Source: SZUA-152 sp964401355 | Lineage (GTDB): Bacteria; Pseudomonadota; Gammaproteobacteria; SZUA-152 | Reading direction: 5' to 3' | NCBI GenBank assembly: GCA_964401355.1 | Contig: CAYNYJ010000025.1 | Location: forward strand, 1 to 43,792 | Length of the DNA stretch: 43,792 nt | Part shown: positions 27,640-35,149 of the stretch, one piece after another | How positions within the stretch are numbered: the first letter of the stretch is position 1 | Layout: each line of letters starts with the position of its first letter | The notes under the pieces: model-generated | What the model was told of the DNA's origin: nothing | Database searches by the model: none | The model's input: only the letters and a program-made list of their open reading frames with translations | Program-made: the position numbers and the translations under genes

Positions 27640-28569
27640 AAATTTCTATCCACGAAAACAATTAATTCTCAAGATAATGACGGACAGTTCTATTCAAAGC
27701 GACCTGCTCGGATGACAATTCTGATTCAAACATTTTAGATGCCTGAATCGCCCCTTCCCCCCTTTCCTCTCTCCTCAAGAAGAAAGGGAGTAAAACCAAC
27801 AACACCACAAATCTAATATTTTTTTGATTTTCTCCCCTTCGATGCAGTCGAGCATCACAGCCTTCATTGGTTTAAACAATTGTTGTTTGAGCGCAGCGAG
27901 TTTATTTTTGCGCCAATGAAGGCGAGAAACACAAGGAACCTGCGAAGCAGGCAGGTCGTAGGGTGGCCATTTCTTTGGTTCCGTTTTGGCCACTCAAAAG
28001 AAATGCACACGCCGCTTACACCAGGAATACAATAAAACGACTGAACGATTCGCTGCGGAACGCGTGCATATCGTCATTATTGTTAAGGTTCACTTTGTTC
28101 ACCCCAACCTACGGGCTAAAAACTTAGCGGCAAGAAAGACCCATTTCTTTATATTTCGTTTATTAAGTAACAGTCGCCAGATTTTTAGTCCTTAACTTAA
28201 CCAGCATGCTGGATCAGCGCCATCCAGTGGTCGCCTAAGAGCGCCTACTTTTGATTCAACAACTTACTGGATGCCGGCCTGCGCCGCTATGACGGGAAAA
28301 TGTTACCGATATTTATGTCCCCAACGCTATATTCCAAGTACCTTGCGAGTCGCGGAAGAACTAGACTTAAGGAACCTCTGATTTATTCTGGGTAGGTGAA
28401 AATATTGAAGCCTGATCCGCGACACCCGTCACCTGCGCTAATATTATATTGGCCGCAATTAAATAGCCTTTTCCCCACGGTACGAATTATTTTAAAGTTT
28501 CACACCGGTTATTCGATAACTTTATGCGGGATCAGAAAGATTATTAGATTATACGAAAGATAATACTCA
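27640..28569. other. Gene-free repeat region, left part of the island
   Basis: About 930 bases with no gene I can support. It holds a 7-bp stem CCCTTTC/GAAAGGG near 27755-27785 that could end the glnD transcript. Next are the structured repeat copy 1 (27825-28116), a 12-bp perfect palindrome CCAGCATGCTGG at 28201-28212, and a dispersed-repeat unit of the CTGGATGCCGG...TATGACGG type near 28266-28294. The last 200 bases before the HD-GYP-like gene are AT-rich and presumably hold its promoter. Confidence 0.6.
27825..28116. repeat. Structured intergenic repeat, copy 1 (uninterrupted)
   Basis: About 290 bases that recur at 30055-30520. Two hairpins are preserved in both copies: GATGC/GCATC near the left end, and CCTTCATTGG / CCAATGAAGG (27861-27870 and 27913-27922). 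The strongly conserved core, AGCGAGTTTATTTTTGCGCC, lies inside the second hairpin. The copy ends with GGTTCACTTTGTTCACCCC and then AACCTACGGGC. Short minus-strand reading frames through it are not supported as genes. Confidence 0.8.
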
Positions 28570-29691
28570 ATGGATGAACTCAATAAAATCAACATAAAAG
28601 AGATACGGGTAGGTGTTGCCCTACCTTGGGCAGCCCATGACGAAGAAGGCCGCCTGTTATTAAAAAAAGGGCATATTATCCAGTCCCAGAAGCAGTTAGA
28701 TGGCCTGCTTGCCCGGGGCCTGTACCGCAACGCATTCACAAGTGCAAAGCCCGAACCAATAAAGCCGGTCGTTGAACGGGCTAGCCCCTTCATTTTGATC
28801 GAAGATTTCACGATACGCCTGAACAGTATCTTCATTGATTTAGAAAGCGGCGCCGATGAAGCAATAGACCGCGTACTCCGTCTAACAACAGACATTCAAA
28901 CCGTCTGTAAAGAAGACCTTAACGCCGCCCTTGGAGCGGTACATCTGAGACACGATCTCACTTATGTGCTGATACACCCTATTCATACCGCCATACTCTG
29001 CGAACTAGTGTCTAGCTTCCTCGAATATCCCAAAGAAAAACGCCACACGATTATCGCGGCAACACTGACCGCCAATCTTGGTATGCTAAAGCTACAAAGT
29101 GTATTGCAGAAACAAAAAGGCCCATTATCATCAGAGCAACAAATTGCTGTGCAGAACCATCCGAGGCGTTCAGTGGAAATTCTCAAGTCCGCCGGGGTAG
29201 ATAACTCACTATGGCTTTCTACAGTTCAGTATCACCACGAACAGGAAGATGGCAGTGGTTACAGTGGGCTAAAAGGATCAGAAATACCTGAAGAAGCAAA
29301 AATCCTCGCCTTAGTCGACCGTTATACGGCCATGATCTCTCCCCGTGGACACCGTAAATCCATTGTAGCCGGTGATGCCCTCAAGGGTCTGTTCCTGGAA
29401 AAAGGCAAGGCAAACGACCAGCGACTATCGCTAATTCTAATCAAAATTTTAGGTGTTTTCCCCCCAGGCACTTACGTTCGACTGATCAATGGCGACATTG
29501 CTATTGTCATCAAATGCCCAGCTGAAGGCAAAATGTGGCCGATAGTTAAAAGTATCATCACCCCGCGAGGGGCACGCTACAGCGAACCATTAACGCGAGA
29601 TAGTAACTCCCAGACCTATTCCATTAAAGAATTGTACATACCCGACAATATGCCCCCTTTCAATTTGAGTCTTCTGTGGGGTTACAAATAG
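28570..29691 (+). CDS. HD-GYP-like protein with degenerate active site
   Basis: A 373-residue cytoplasmic protein with the layout of an HD-GYP protein: an N-terminal small domain (about 5-60, KEIRVGVALPWAAHDEEGR) and an HD-GYP-type core (about 130-260). The core aligns by eye with HPIHTAILCELV at 136, NHPRRSVEIL at 196 and YHHEQEDGSGYS at 221-232. Where active enzymes have LLHDIGK, this has LTANLGM (166-172), so the HD metal dyad is missing, and GYP reads GYS. Loss of c-di-GMP hydrolysis is likely. It may bind nucleotides or act as a scaffold. It sits in a repeat island, bracketed by copy 1 of the structured repeat and by a copy of that repeat's tail directly after its stop codon. A catalytic-looking HD-GYP gene is elsewhere, at 6751-8016. 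Confidence 0.8.
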   Translation: MDELNKINIKEIRVGVALPWAAHDEEGRLLLKKGHIIQSQKQLDGLLARGLYRNAFTSAKPEPIKPVVERASPFILIEDFTIRLNSIFIDLESGADEAIDRVLRLTTDIQTVCKEDLNAALGAVHLRHDLTYVLIHPIHTAILCELVSSFLEYPKEKRHTIIAATLTANLGMLKLQSVLQKQKGPLSSEQQIAVQNHPRRSVEILKSAGVDNSLWLSTVQYHHEQEDGSGYSGLKGSEIPEEAKILALVDRYTAMISPRGHRKSIVAGDALKGLFLEKGKANDQRLSLILIKILGVFPPGTYVRLINGDIAIVIKCPAEGKMWPIVKSIITPRGARYSEPLTRDSNSQTYSIKELYIPDNMPPFNLSLLWGYK

Positions 29692-29692
29692 T

Positions 29693-29719
29693 GGTTCACT
29701 TTGTTCACCCAACCTAACT
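29693..29719. repeat. Tail fragment of the structured repeat
   Basis: GGTTCACTTTGTTCACCC followed by AACCTAAC matches the tails of the two larger copies (28087-28116 and 30491-30520), with one base deleted. It starts two bases after the stop codon of the HD-GYP-like gene. The HD-GYP-like gene thus has this repeat family on both sides. Confidence 0.6.
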
Positions 29720-29958
29720 AGGCTGATCCCAGTTTCTACAACGTAAAGTTTGTACGCGTTTTCTCAGCCTGGCTGGCACAGATGATTTCTTAATTCCTAT
29801 CGGAAGGCTGCGAGTCACTTTTCTTTACTTGCCCAAAAAAAAGTAACCAAAAGAAAGGGTACCCGAACCCCTCGCCGCGCAGTGCGAAGCGGCTATCCTG
29901 CCGATTCGTCAGCGAGGCATGACGGGAGGGTAAGTCAAAACCAAAACCCCTCTTTTCG

Positions 29959-30030
29959 TCATTCCGGGGCAGGCTGGAATTCAGTGGCTCCAATAACGTT
30001 CTGGATTCCGGATCAAGTCCGGCATGACGG
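29959..30030. repeat. Imperfect inverted pair of dispersed palindromic units
   Basis: GTCATTCCGGGGCAGGC... on the left and CTGGATTCCGG...TCCGGCATGAC on the right are imperfect reverse complements. Each is the kind of short CTGGATTCCGG/GCATGACGG unit that is scattered between genes of many proteobacteria. Related units occur at 28266-28294 and 31509-31645. Confidence 0.55.
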
Positions 30031-30054
30031 AAGGAGGTAGCAAGATGCACTGGT

Positions 30055-30520
30055 TTTGATTTTGACTTCCCCCCCTTCGATGCAGCCAAGCATCGCAGTC
30101 TTCATTGGGTTAAGCAAAAAACTGTTTGAGCGTAGCGAGTTTATTTTTGCGCCAATGAAGGCGAGAAGCGCAGGGAACCTGCGAAGCGGGCAAATCGTAG
30201 GGTGGCCTTTCTTTTGGTGCCTTTTTAGCATGCCCCTCGGATATTTTCGCCACTCAAAGAAAAAACACTCGCAGCTTCCGCCAGGAAAAAAATAAAACAA
30301 CTGAACAATTAGCTGCGGAACATGCGCATATCGTCACTGCTGTCCCGTTAACAAATACTTGTCATGCTGTAATGAGTTGTTTTGTGCGGTCTATAATGCG
30401 ATATGAGAAATTGAGACATGAATTTTAAACAGCCTCTTCCGTCAAAAAAGGTGGTGTATTTTGCGATACAGCAAGCCTCATTATTGTTGGGGTTCACTTT
30501 ATTCATCCCAACTTACGGGC
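30055..30520. repeat. Structured intergenic repeat, copy 2 (interrupted)
   Basis: This aligns with copy 1 from GATTTT at its left end to TACGGGC at 30520. Both hairpins are kept: GATGC/GCATC, and CTTCATTGG at 30100-30108 with CCAATGAAG at 30152-30160. The copies differ by point changes and small indels, including extra bases near 30215-30245. At TCGTCA (30331-30336) the copy is split by an insertion and resumes with TTATTGTT at 30481. Copy 1 is therefore the empty site. Confidence 0.75.
30337..30480 (+). mobile_element. 141-bp insertion with TCA duplication (MITE or IS remnant)
   Basis: Copy 1 of the repeat reads TCGTCA-TTATTGTT. Copy 2 has 144 extra bases between those two parts, with TCA at both junctions, so a 141-bp element plus a 3-bp duplication fits. 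Its left end (from 30334) equals the 54 bases at both window ends. The ends share an imperfect inverted repeat (TGCTGTCCCG on the left, TGCTGTATCG inward from the right). A short frame beginning at 30418 (MNFKQPLPSKKVVYF) could be the start of a transposase. If so, this is an internally deleted or truncated IS. Confidence 0.65.
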
Positions 30521-30525
30521 TTTTA

Positions 30526-31468
30526 TTAGCCTGCATAACCAATGATACGTTTAGCGCGCTCGAGAACGTGATCATAAGACACTACAGTAAGGTTATGATA
30601 ATTAGAATTAAAAATTCTATACGCCTATTGTTGTTCCGCATCCCAACCCTTAGATCGGCCGAATATCAATACACCTCTAGGCTTGACAGTTTTTACCCCG
30701 TTAACCCGCTCTAAAAATTTGACACTATTTGCCTTGCGTTCCACTTCAAAAATGTAACGCGAAGCCTGCGTGACAGCCTTAATTAAGTCTGACGAAGGTA
30801 CATAATTATCGTGATCCTTAGATGCTGCCCAGAATTGAAGCCCCCCTTTCGGGACGTTTTATTTCTACCACATCAATGAAACCATCATAGGCTTCCATTA
30901 AAAAATCTGAGATATTTTGAGTATCAATATGCCGCTCATCCAATACACGCACAAATTCACTCCCTAAAACCCAGCTATTTTCTTGAAACCAATCCTGCCA
31001 TTTTTGCTCTTTGTAATCTTTGGTAAGCATTGCTTCGAAATCTCTGACAGCTCTACTTCTGCGTACTTGCTCTAAACCACCCACAATGTCGGAAGGCACA
31101 ACATCTTGGTCTGAAAGGAACCGGAATAGGGTTACACGATCAGGCAATGAAAACAGTTTTTTCATTTGTTCGGCATTGTCTTGTGTAAACGGCTTATCTA
31201 CAGGAATGAAAGCTTTAAAACCATGCCTGAATGGTTCGTAATTATCTTTCAAGAAAATAATTAAGACATCGAACTCCTCGTTATCAAAGGTCAGTTCACT
31301 CTTGGGGTCTAAGGTTTCAAGTTCGTCTTGTTCACGCCAATCTTTCGGTTTTTTATACCGCCCAACCTTTAAACGAACATCCACTTTCCCTGAGTTGTGT
31401 AGAATGCGCCAGAAAAAAGCTTTTGTAATAACTGTCCTTTTATCACGAAGAATTTGTATTTCTAACAA
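30526..31468 (-). pseudogene. sduA: Decayed Shedu-type nuclease gene (SduA, DUF4263)
   Basis: The minus strand encodes a DUF4263/SduA-like protein, a PD-(D/E)XK-fold nuclease known as the effector of the Shedu anti-phage system. Intact text includes WQDWFQENSWVLGSEFVRV, ISDFLMEAYDG and FIDVVEIKRPE, the active-site strand. At 30841-30846 a run of six G (minus strand) shifts the frame to a stop at 30818. Removing one G restores LQFWAASKDHDNYVPSSDLI, then SRYIFEVERK and VKPRGVLIFGRSKGW. A second lesion, TAG at 30625-30627, interrupts before AYRILNSNYHNLTVVSYDHV and LERAKRIIGYAG, which ends at TAA 30526-30528. All three parts fit the family in order. The start is also unclear: only a TTG at 31468 is in frame, while an ATG at 31493 is out of frame. 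It lies in the repeat island, next to interrupted repeat copy 2. Confidence 0.85.
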
Positions 31469-31508
31469 GTCACTAATAATGAATACTACTCATGTTACTT
31501 AAATCCAC

Positions 31509-31645
31509 CGTCATACCGGCGAATGCCGGTATCCAGGAGCTGGATATAAACATATCAAAGCCCGTTACCCTGTCAACATTAACCTAAAATACAGCCTTGC
31601 ATGTATTGCCACCCTCTCTGGATGCCGGCATTCGCCGGCATGACG
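31509..31645. repeat. Inverted pair of palindromic units upstream of the Shedu gene
   Basis: Bases 31509-31536 and 31618-31645 are reverse complements with two mismatches in 28. Each half is itself palindromic around GCCGGCATTCGCCGGC-type text, and the two halves are separated by about 80 bases. The whole could be a small mobile unit or a BIME-like intergenic repeat. It fills most of the gap between the Shedu pseudogene and pgeF. Confidence 0.65.
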
Positions 31646-31776
31646 ACCGGGATTTTAAAAAGAAGCAGTATCCTTTTCAGGCGACGGGGTAGTAACTGTC
31701 CAGAAACTTTCGACATAATTCCACCTATCCCACAAAATTTATTATTCCAGTGGATTGTAACTAACCCACCTCCCTT

Positions 31777-32523
31777 TTAAACCTCAACCCAAACCAAACT
31801 CCCCATCCGCCCCGTCACTCCCTCCCGCCGAAAAGAATAAAAATCACCAGCCTCAATAAAAGTACACCGCCCCCCACCATAAACCGCATTCACCCCCACC
31901 GCCGCCAACCGCTGTCGCGCCAATTGATACACATCCGCAAACCACTTCTTCTCGTTAGTTTTTGACTGCACAGCAACAAAGGCCTCGGTCGCAACCGGAT
32001 CAAACTCACAAAAAACCTGCCGCACCTCATCATCCACTTCAAAAACCTGTGGTCCAATAGCGGGTCCCAGCCAGGCGATGATCTGTTCGGGCGGTGCGGC
32101 GAAACTGGCGACGGTGGTTTCCAGCACACCCGCGGCGAGCCCACGCCATCCGGCATGCGCGGCGGCGACCTGGGTTCCGGCTTGATCGCAAAACAATACG
32201 GGCAGGCAATCGGCGGTGAGTGCTGCGCAGACGGTATTTACCGTGGAAGTGATGCTGGCATCGGCTTCGGGAAGTGTTTCGAATTCAGCATCGAGGTTAG
32301 CCACGACGGTGCCGTGAACCTGGTTGAGCCAGCGCGGCTCGCTCGGTAATGACAAGTTTTCAACGAGGCGTTGCCGATTGGCGACAACGGCTTCGGACGC
32401 ATCGCCCACGTGCCCACCGAGATTAAAACTATCGAACGGCGGCTGACTGATTCCGCCCTGCCGGGTGGTGGTGGCGGCCCGTACCCGGGCTGGCGCAGGC
32501 CAATCCGGGATTATAAAACGCAT
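31777..32523 (-). CDS. pgeF: Multicopper polyphenol oxidase / purine nucleosidase family protein (YfiH)
   Basis: A 248-residue protein of the YfiH/PgeF family. Members have been described as purine nucleoside phosphorylases or deaminases and, in E. coli, as an editing hydrolase for misincorporated residues in peptidoglycan precursors. Visible motifs are NLGGHVGDA, LTADCLPVLFCD and VAAAHAGWRGLAAGVLE, with conserved His and Cys metal ligands, and IGPQVFEVDDEV. Its ATG overlaps the rluD stop by one base (TGATG), so the two are translationally coupled, as in E. coli. The function name follows the family; the substrate is not shown by the sequence. Confidence 0.92.
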   Translation of the reverse strand: MRFIIPDWPAPARVRAATTTRQGGISQPPFDSFNLGGHVGDASEAVVANRQRLVENLSLPSEPRWLNQVHGTVVANLDAEFETLPEADASITSTVNTVCAALTADCLPVLFCDQAGTQVAAAHAGWRGLAAGVLETTVASFAAPPEQIIAWLGPAIGPQVFEVDDEVRQVFCEFDPVATEAFVAVQSKTNEKKWFADVYQLARQRLAAVGVNAVYGGGRCTFIEAGDFYSFRREGVTGRMGSLVWVEV

Positions 32524-33527
32524 CAGTCTTGATTCAGCTTCAAATCTTCACGACAGGCGTCCAGTAATCTCTGCATATCAACGGGCAGTTCGGCCTGCCA
32601 GGAGACTTTCTCGCCGCTCAGCGGGTGCAAAAATCCGAGGCTGGCGGCGTGCAGGGCCTGTCGCTTGAATTTGCGCAGGATTTTGTCGAACTCCGGGGTG
32701 ATGCCGGGGGGAATGCGCAAACGGCCACCGTAGGCCGTGTCACCCAGTAGCGGGTAATGAATGTGCGCCATATGCACACGAATCTGGTGGGTACGGCCGG
32801 TTTCAAGCTGCACGTTAATGAAGGTGTGCGCGCGAAAACGCTCCGCCACCCGGTAATGGGTGATGGCTTCTTTGCCCCTGGAAGAATCTTCCATCTCGAC
32901 CACCGCCTGTTTCATGCGATTCACCGGGTGGCGGGCCAGCGGTGCATCCACGGTACCGCCCGCGGTCATCACCCCCAGGCACATGGCCTGGTAATGGCGA
33001 TCAAAGGCGCGCGCCTGTAGCTGTTCCACCAGGGATTTCTGCGCGATCAGCGTACGGGCGATGACCAGCAGCCCGGTGGTGTCTTTGTCGATACGGTGCA
33101 CGATGCCGGCGCGCGGCACATTTTCCAGCTCCGGGGCATGATGCAACAGCGCGTTGCTGAGGGTGCCATCCATATTGCCCGCGCCCGGGTGCACCACCAG
33201 CCCCGAGGGCTTGTTGATGATGATCAGCGCCTCGTCCTCGTAAACGATAGTCAGCGGGATGGGCTGCGCCCGCCAAGTGGTTTCTTCCTGCAAGACCACG
33301 GTCAGCGCCACCTGTTCGCCACCGTGTATCACGTCTTTGGGGCGCAATTTGGCACCGTCCACGGTAACGTGGCCGTCTTTGATCCAACGCTGCAAGCGGG
33401 CGCGGGAATAATCGGGGAACAACTTGGCCAACGCCTGGTCTAGACGCATACCCGCCATCTCGCCGGGAATGGTTTCGTTGAGGTGCTGCGTGCTGGTTTT
33501 GGGTTCAGTCATGGGGCTATCGCTCAT
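32523..33527 (-). CDS. rluD: 23S rRNA pseudouridine synthase D
   Basis: A 334-residue RluD-type enzyme that makes the pseudouridines in helix 69 of 23S rRNA. An S4 RNA-binding domain occupies about 22-85 (RLDQALAKLFPDYSRARLQR). The catalytic domain has IINKPSGLVVHPGAGN and HRIDKDTTGLLVIART, the latter with the catalytic Asp. ETGRTHQIRVHMAHIHYPLLGD-like text closes the fold. RluD usually has HRLDKDT; the I is conservative. It is divergent from bamD, the standard gammaproteobacterial arrangement, and coupled to pgeF. Confidence 0.96.
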   Translation of the reverse strand: MSDSPMTEPKTSTQHLNETIPGEMAGMRLDQALAKLFPDYSRARLQRWIKDGHVTVDGAKLRPKDVIHGGEQVALTVVLQEETTWRAQPIPLTIVYEDEALIIINKPSGLVVHPGAGNMDGTLSNALLHHAPELENVPRAGIVHRIDKDTTGLLVIARTLIAQKSLVEQLQARAFDRHYQAMCLGVMTAGGTVDAPLARHPVNRMKQAVVEMEDSSRGKEAITHYRVAERFRAHTFINVQLETGRTHQIRVHMAHIHYPLLGDTAYGGRLRIPPGITPEFDKILRKFKRQALHAASLGFLHPLSGEKVSWQAELPVDMQRLLDACREDLKLNQD

Positions 33528-33560
33528 GGAAGGTACTTTCTCTCAATGCCCGGAGGCCGC

Positions 33561-33566
33561 TATAAT
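33561..33566 (+). promoter_or_regulatory. Candidate -10 element for bamD
   Basis: A consensus TATAAT lies in the 176-base divergent gap between rluD and bamD. Its complement reads ATTATA, and an overlapping TATTAT on the minus strand could serve rluD. Neither has a good -35 at 17 bases, so the assignment is tentative. The bamD leader would be about 130 bases. Confidence 0.35.
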
Positions 33567-33703
33567 AGCCTGTTTGCGGGCTACTGTGTTTCGTCACCGA
33601 TTTCGTGACAGATGATCTTTCGGGTTTCAGCCTGGTGTTGATCAAGTTCCAGCATGCTTTATTAACTTTTATTCACCGTTATTAACTACAGAGTCGCCAG
33701 TTC

Positions 33704-34504
33704 ATGTCGTATTTGTCCAAACCATTGTCCACCTTCTCCAGCCTCGTTCTCATTGCCGTGATGACATTCGGCCTCAGCGCCTGCGCCACCAGCCCGAACG
33801 ACAACGACGACATCAGCAAGTGGAGTGCTGAAAAACTCTTCGAAGAAGCCAAATTGGCGCTGGATGCCGGTGACTACGAGGTGGCCATTGAGCATTACGA
33901 AACACTGGAGTCCAAGTACCCCTTTGGTCGCTATGCCGAACAGGCACAGCTGGATACCGCCTATGCCTATTTCAAGTTTGATGAACCCGATACCGCAATT
34001 AGCTCTGCGAATCGTTTCATCAAACTGCACCCGCGCCACGTCAATGTCGATTACGCCTATTATTTGCGTGGCCTGGCCAGTACCAGTAAAAAAGATGATC
34101 CGCTGGATGCTTACCTGCCACAGGATTCCAGTTTCAAAGACCCCAGCTCGACCCAGAAATCCTATGATTATTTTGCCCTGCTGGTGAAAAAGTTTCCGGA
34201 GAGCCGTTATGCCGAAGATGCGATTCAGCGCATGGGGCATTTGCGCAACAGCTTGGCCATGCACGAAATTCATGTCGCCAATTACTACGTGAAACGCGGC
34301 GCCTTTGTGGCAGTCGTTAACCGCGCCAAATACGTGATCAGCAATTTCCCACGCACACCGGCATCCAGACTCGCCCTGCAATTAATGGTGGACGGCTACA
34401 AGGAATTGAAGATGGATAATCTGGCGGCGGATGCGCAGCGGGTGCTGGATTTGAATCCGGTGGTGGTGTCGGCGCCGGTGCTGCTGACGCCCCCGGAGAT
34501 TTAA
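33704..34504 (+). CDS. bamD: Outer membrane assembly lipoprotein BamD
   Basis: A 266-residue lipoprotein, the essential partner of BamA in the Bam complex. The signal peptide ends in a lipobox, LSAC, with Cys27 as the lipidated residue. The body is a set of TPR helices (EKLFEEAKLALDAGDYEVAI, LDTAYAYFKFDEPDTAISSA, FPESRYAEDAIQRMGHLRN), matching BamD's five TPRs. It is divergent from rluD, the usual position, and converges on glnB. Its partner BamA is encoded at 13345-15675. Confidence 0.95.
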   Translation: MSYLSKPLSTFSSLVLIAVMTFGLSACATSPNDNDDISKWSAEKLFEEAKLALDAGDYEVAIEHYETLESKYPFGRYAEQAQLDTAYAYFKFDEPDTAISSANRFIKLHPRHVNVDYAYYLRGLASTSKKDDPLDAYLPQDSSFKDPSSTQKSYDYFALLVKKFPESRYAEDAIQRMGHLRNSLAMHEIHVANYYVKRGAFVAVVNRAKYVISNFPRTPASRLALQLMVDGYKELKMDNLAADAQRVLDLNPVVVSAPVLLTPPEI

Positions 34505-34516
34505 CCGCTCTTTAAC

Positions 34517-34552
34517 GTGAGCTGTTCCGTGAGTTGTTCCGTGAGTTGTTCA
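34517..34552. repeat. Three 12-bp tandem repeats between bamD and glnB
   Basis: GTGAGCTGTTCC, GTGAGTTGTTCC and GTGAGTTGTTCA follow one another with no spacer, just past the bamD stop. A 9-bp inverted pair, CCGCTCTTT at 34505-34513 and AAAGAGCGG at 34625-34633, encloses them. A 6-bp hairpin GTAACA/TGTTAC lies at 34607-34623. The gap lies between convergent genes, and no clear T-run terminator is seen. Confidence 0.65.
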
Positions 34553-34660
34553 TGGTACAGCTTCCCTGCCGTTGACGCGTCCATCTATTTTTAAGGCAGC
34601 TCTCTGGTAACAAGCACTGTTACGAAAGAGCGGACAATAAAGCTACCCCACGTGCAATAC

Positions 34661-34999
34661 TCAAATGGCGTCGTTACCCTCTTCGCCAGTACGAATGCGA
34701 ATGGTCTTCTCGACACTGCTGACAAAAATCTTGCCGTCACCAATTTTGCCGGTACGGGCTGAAGCGGTAATCGCTTCGATGCAGGCATCAACACGGTCTT
34801 CAGCCACCACCAATTCTATTTTCACCTTCGGTAAAAAATCGACCACGTATTCTGCCCCACGATAAAGCTCGGTGTGACCTTTTTGTCGGCCAAAGCCTTT
34901 GACTTCTGTGACAGTCATGCCGGTTATTTCAATTTCGGACAAGGCTTCACGCACATCGTCTAATTTAAAGGGTTTAATCACTGCCACGATTTTTTTCAT
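34661..34999 (-). CDS. glnB: Nitrogen regulatory protein PII
   Basis: A 112-residue PII trimer subunit that reports 2-oxoglutarate, ATP/ADP and, through GlnD, glutamine status to glutamine synthetase control and NtrB. The T-loop GRQKGHTELYRGAEYVVDFL carries Tyr51, the uridylylation site. ITASARTGKIGDGKIFV is the nucleotide-binding region. The C-terminal RTGEEGNDAI is closer to GlnB than to GlnK, and there is no amtB next to it. AGGAGAA precedes the ATG. It follows nadE by 150 bases on the same strand. Confidence 0.95.
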   Translation of the reverse strand: MKKIVAVIKPFKLDDVREALSEIEITGMTVTEVKGFGRQKGHTELYRGAEYVVDFLPKVKIELVVAEDRVDACIEAITASARTGKIGDGKIFVSSVEKTIRIRTGEEGNDAI

Positions 35000-35149
35000 C
35001 GTTATTGTTCTCCTAAACCGGCACCGCCGGAATCAAAACGCTCATTAACCACCGAGTGTTTTAAAAACACCCAAATCCAGTACAAAATCTCTGTGCGCTC
35101 TGGGGCCATCTTTTAGCGTTTCGTTCGCACCACAACACACCAGTCCCGA

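Larger units (their letters stand above)
29692..30525. other. Gene-free repeat region, right part of the island
   Basis: About 830 bases without a supported gene. In order: a tail fragment of the structured repeat (29693-29719); a short inverted repeat TTTACTT...AAGTAA near 29820-29850 in a motif of the type CTTGCCC...GTAACCAAAAGAAAGG; a palindromic pair at 29959-30030; then structured repeat copy 2 interrupted by a 141-bp element. Open frames here (for example on the minus strand near 29790-30300) run across repeats and have no family features. Confidence 0.6.

Noticed and set aside
27775..27993. 72-codon minus-strand frame in structured repeat copy 1
   Set aside because: The matching frame in copy 2 is disrupted, there is no ribosome site, and what the copies conserve is the hairpins, not a protein.
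28371..28400. GGAACCTCTGATTTATTC, which resembles the end of some IS elements
   Set aside because: No matching opposite end, target duplication or transposase is visible nearby.
29790..30300. Minus-strand frames of 95-99 codons
   Set aside because: They run through dispersed palindromic repeats and repeat copy 2 with no family features.
30418..30714. 98-codon plus-strand frame starting MNFKQPLPS
   Set aside because: It starts in the 141-bp mobile element, then crosses the repeat tail and the antisense of the Shedu relic, so as a whole it is a chimera and not a gene.
27640..31776. A CRISPR array or tRNA genes in the repeat island
   Set aside because: The repeats are few, long and irregularly spaced, and I found no cloverleaf-like segment or regular spacer pattern.
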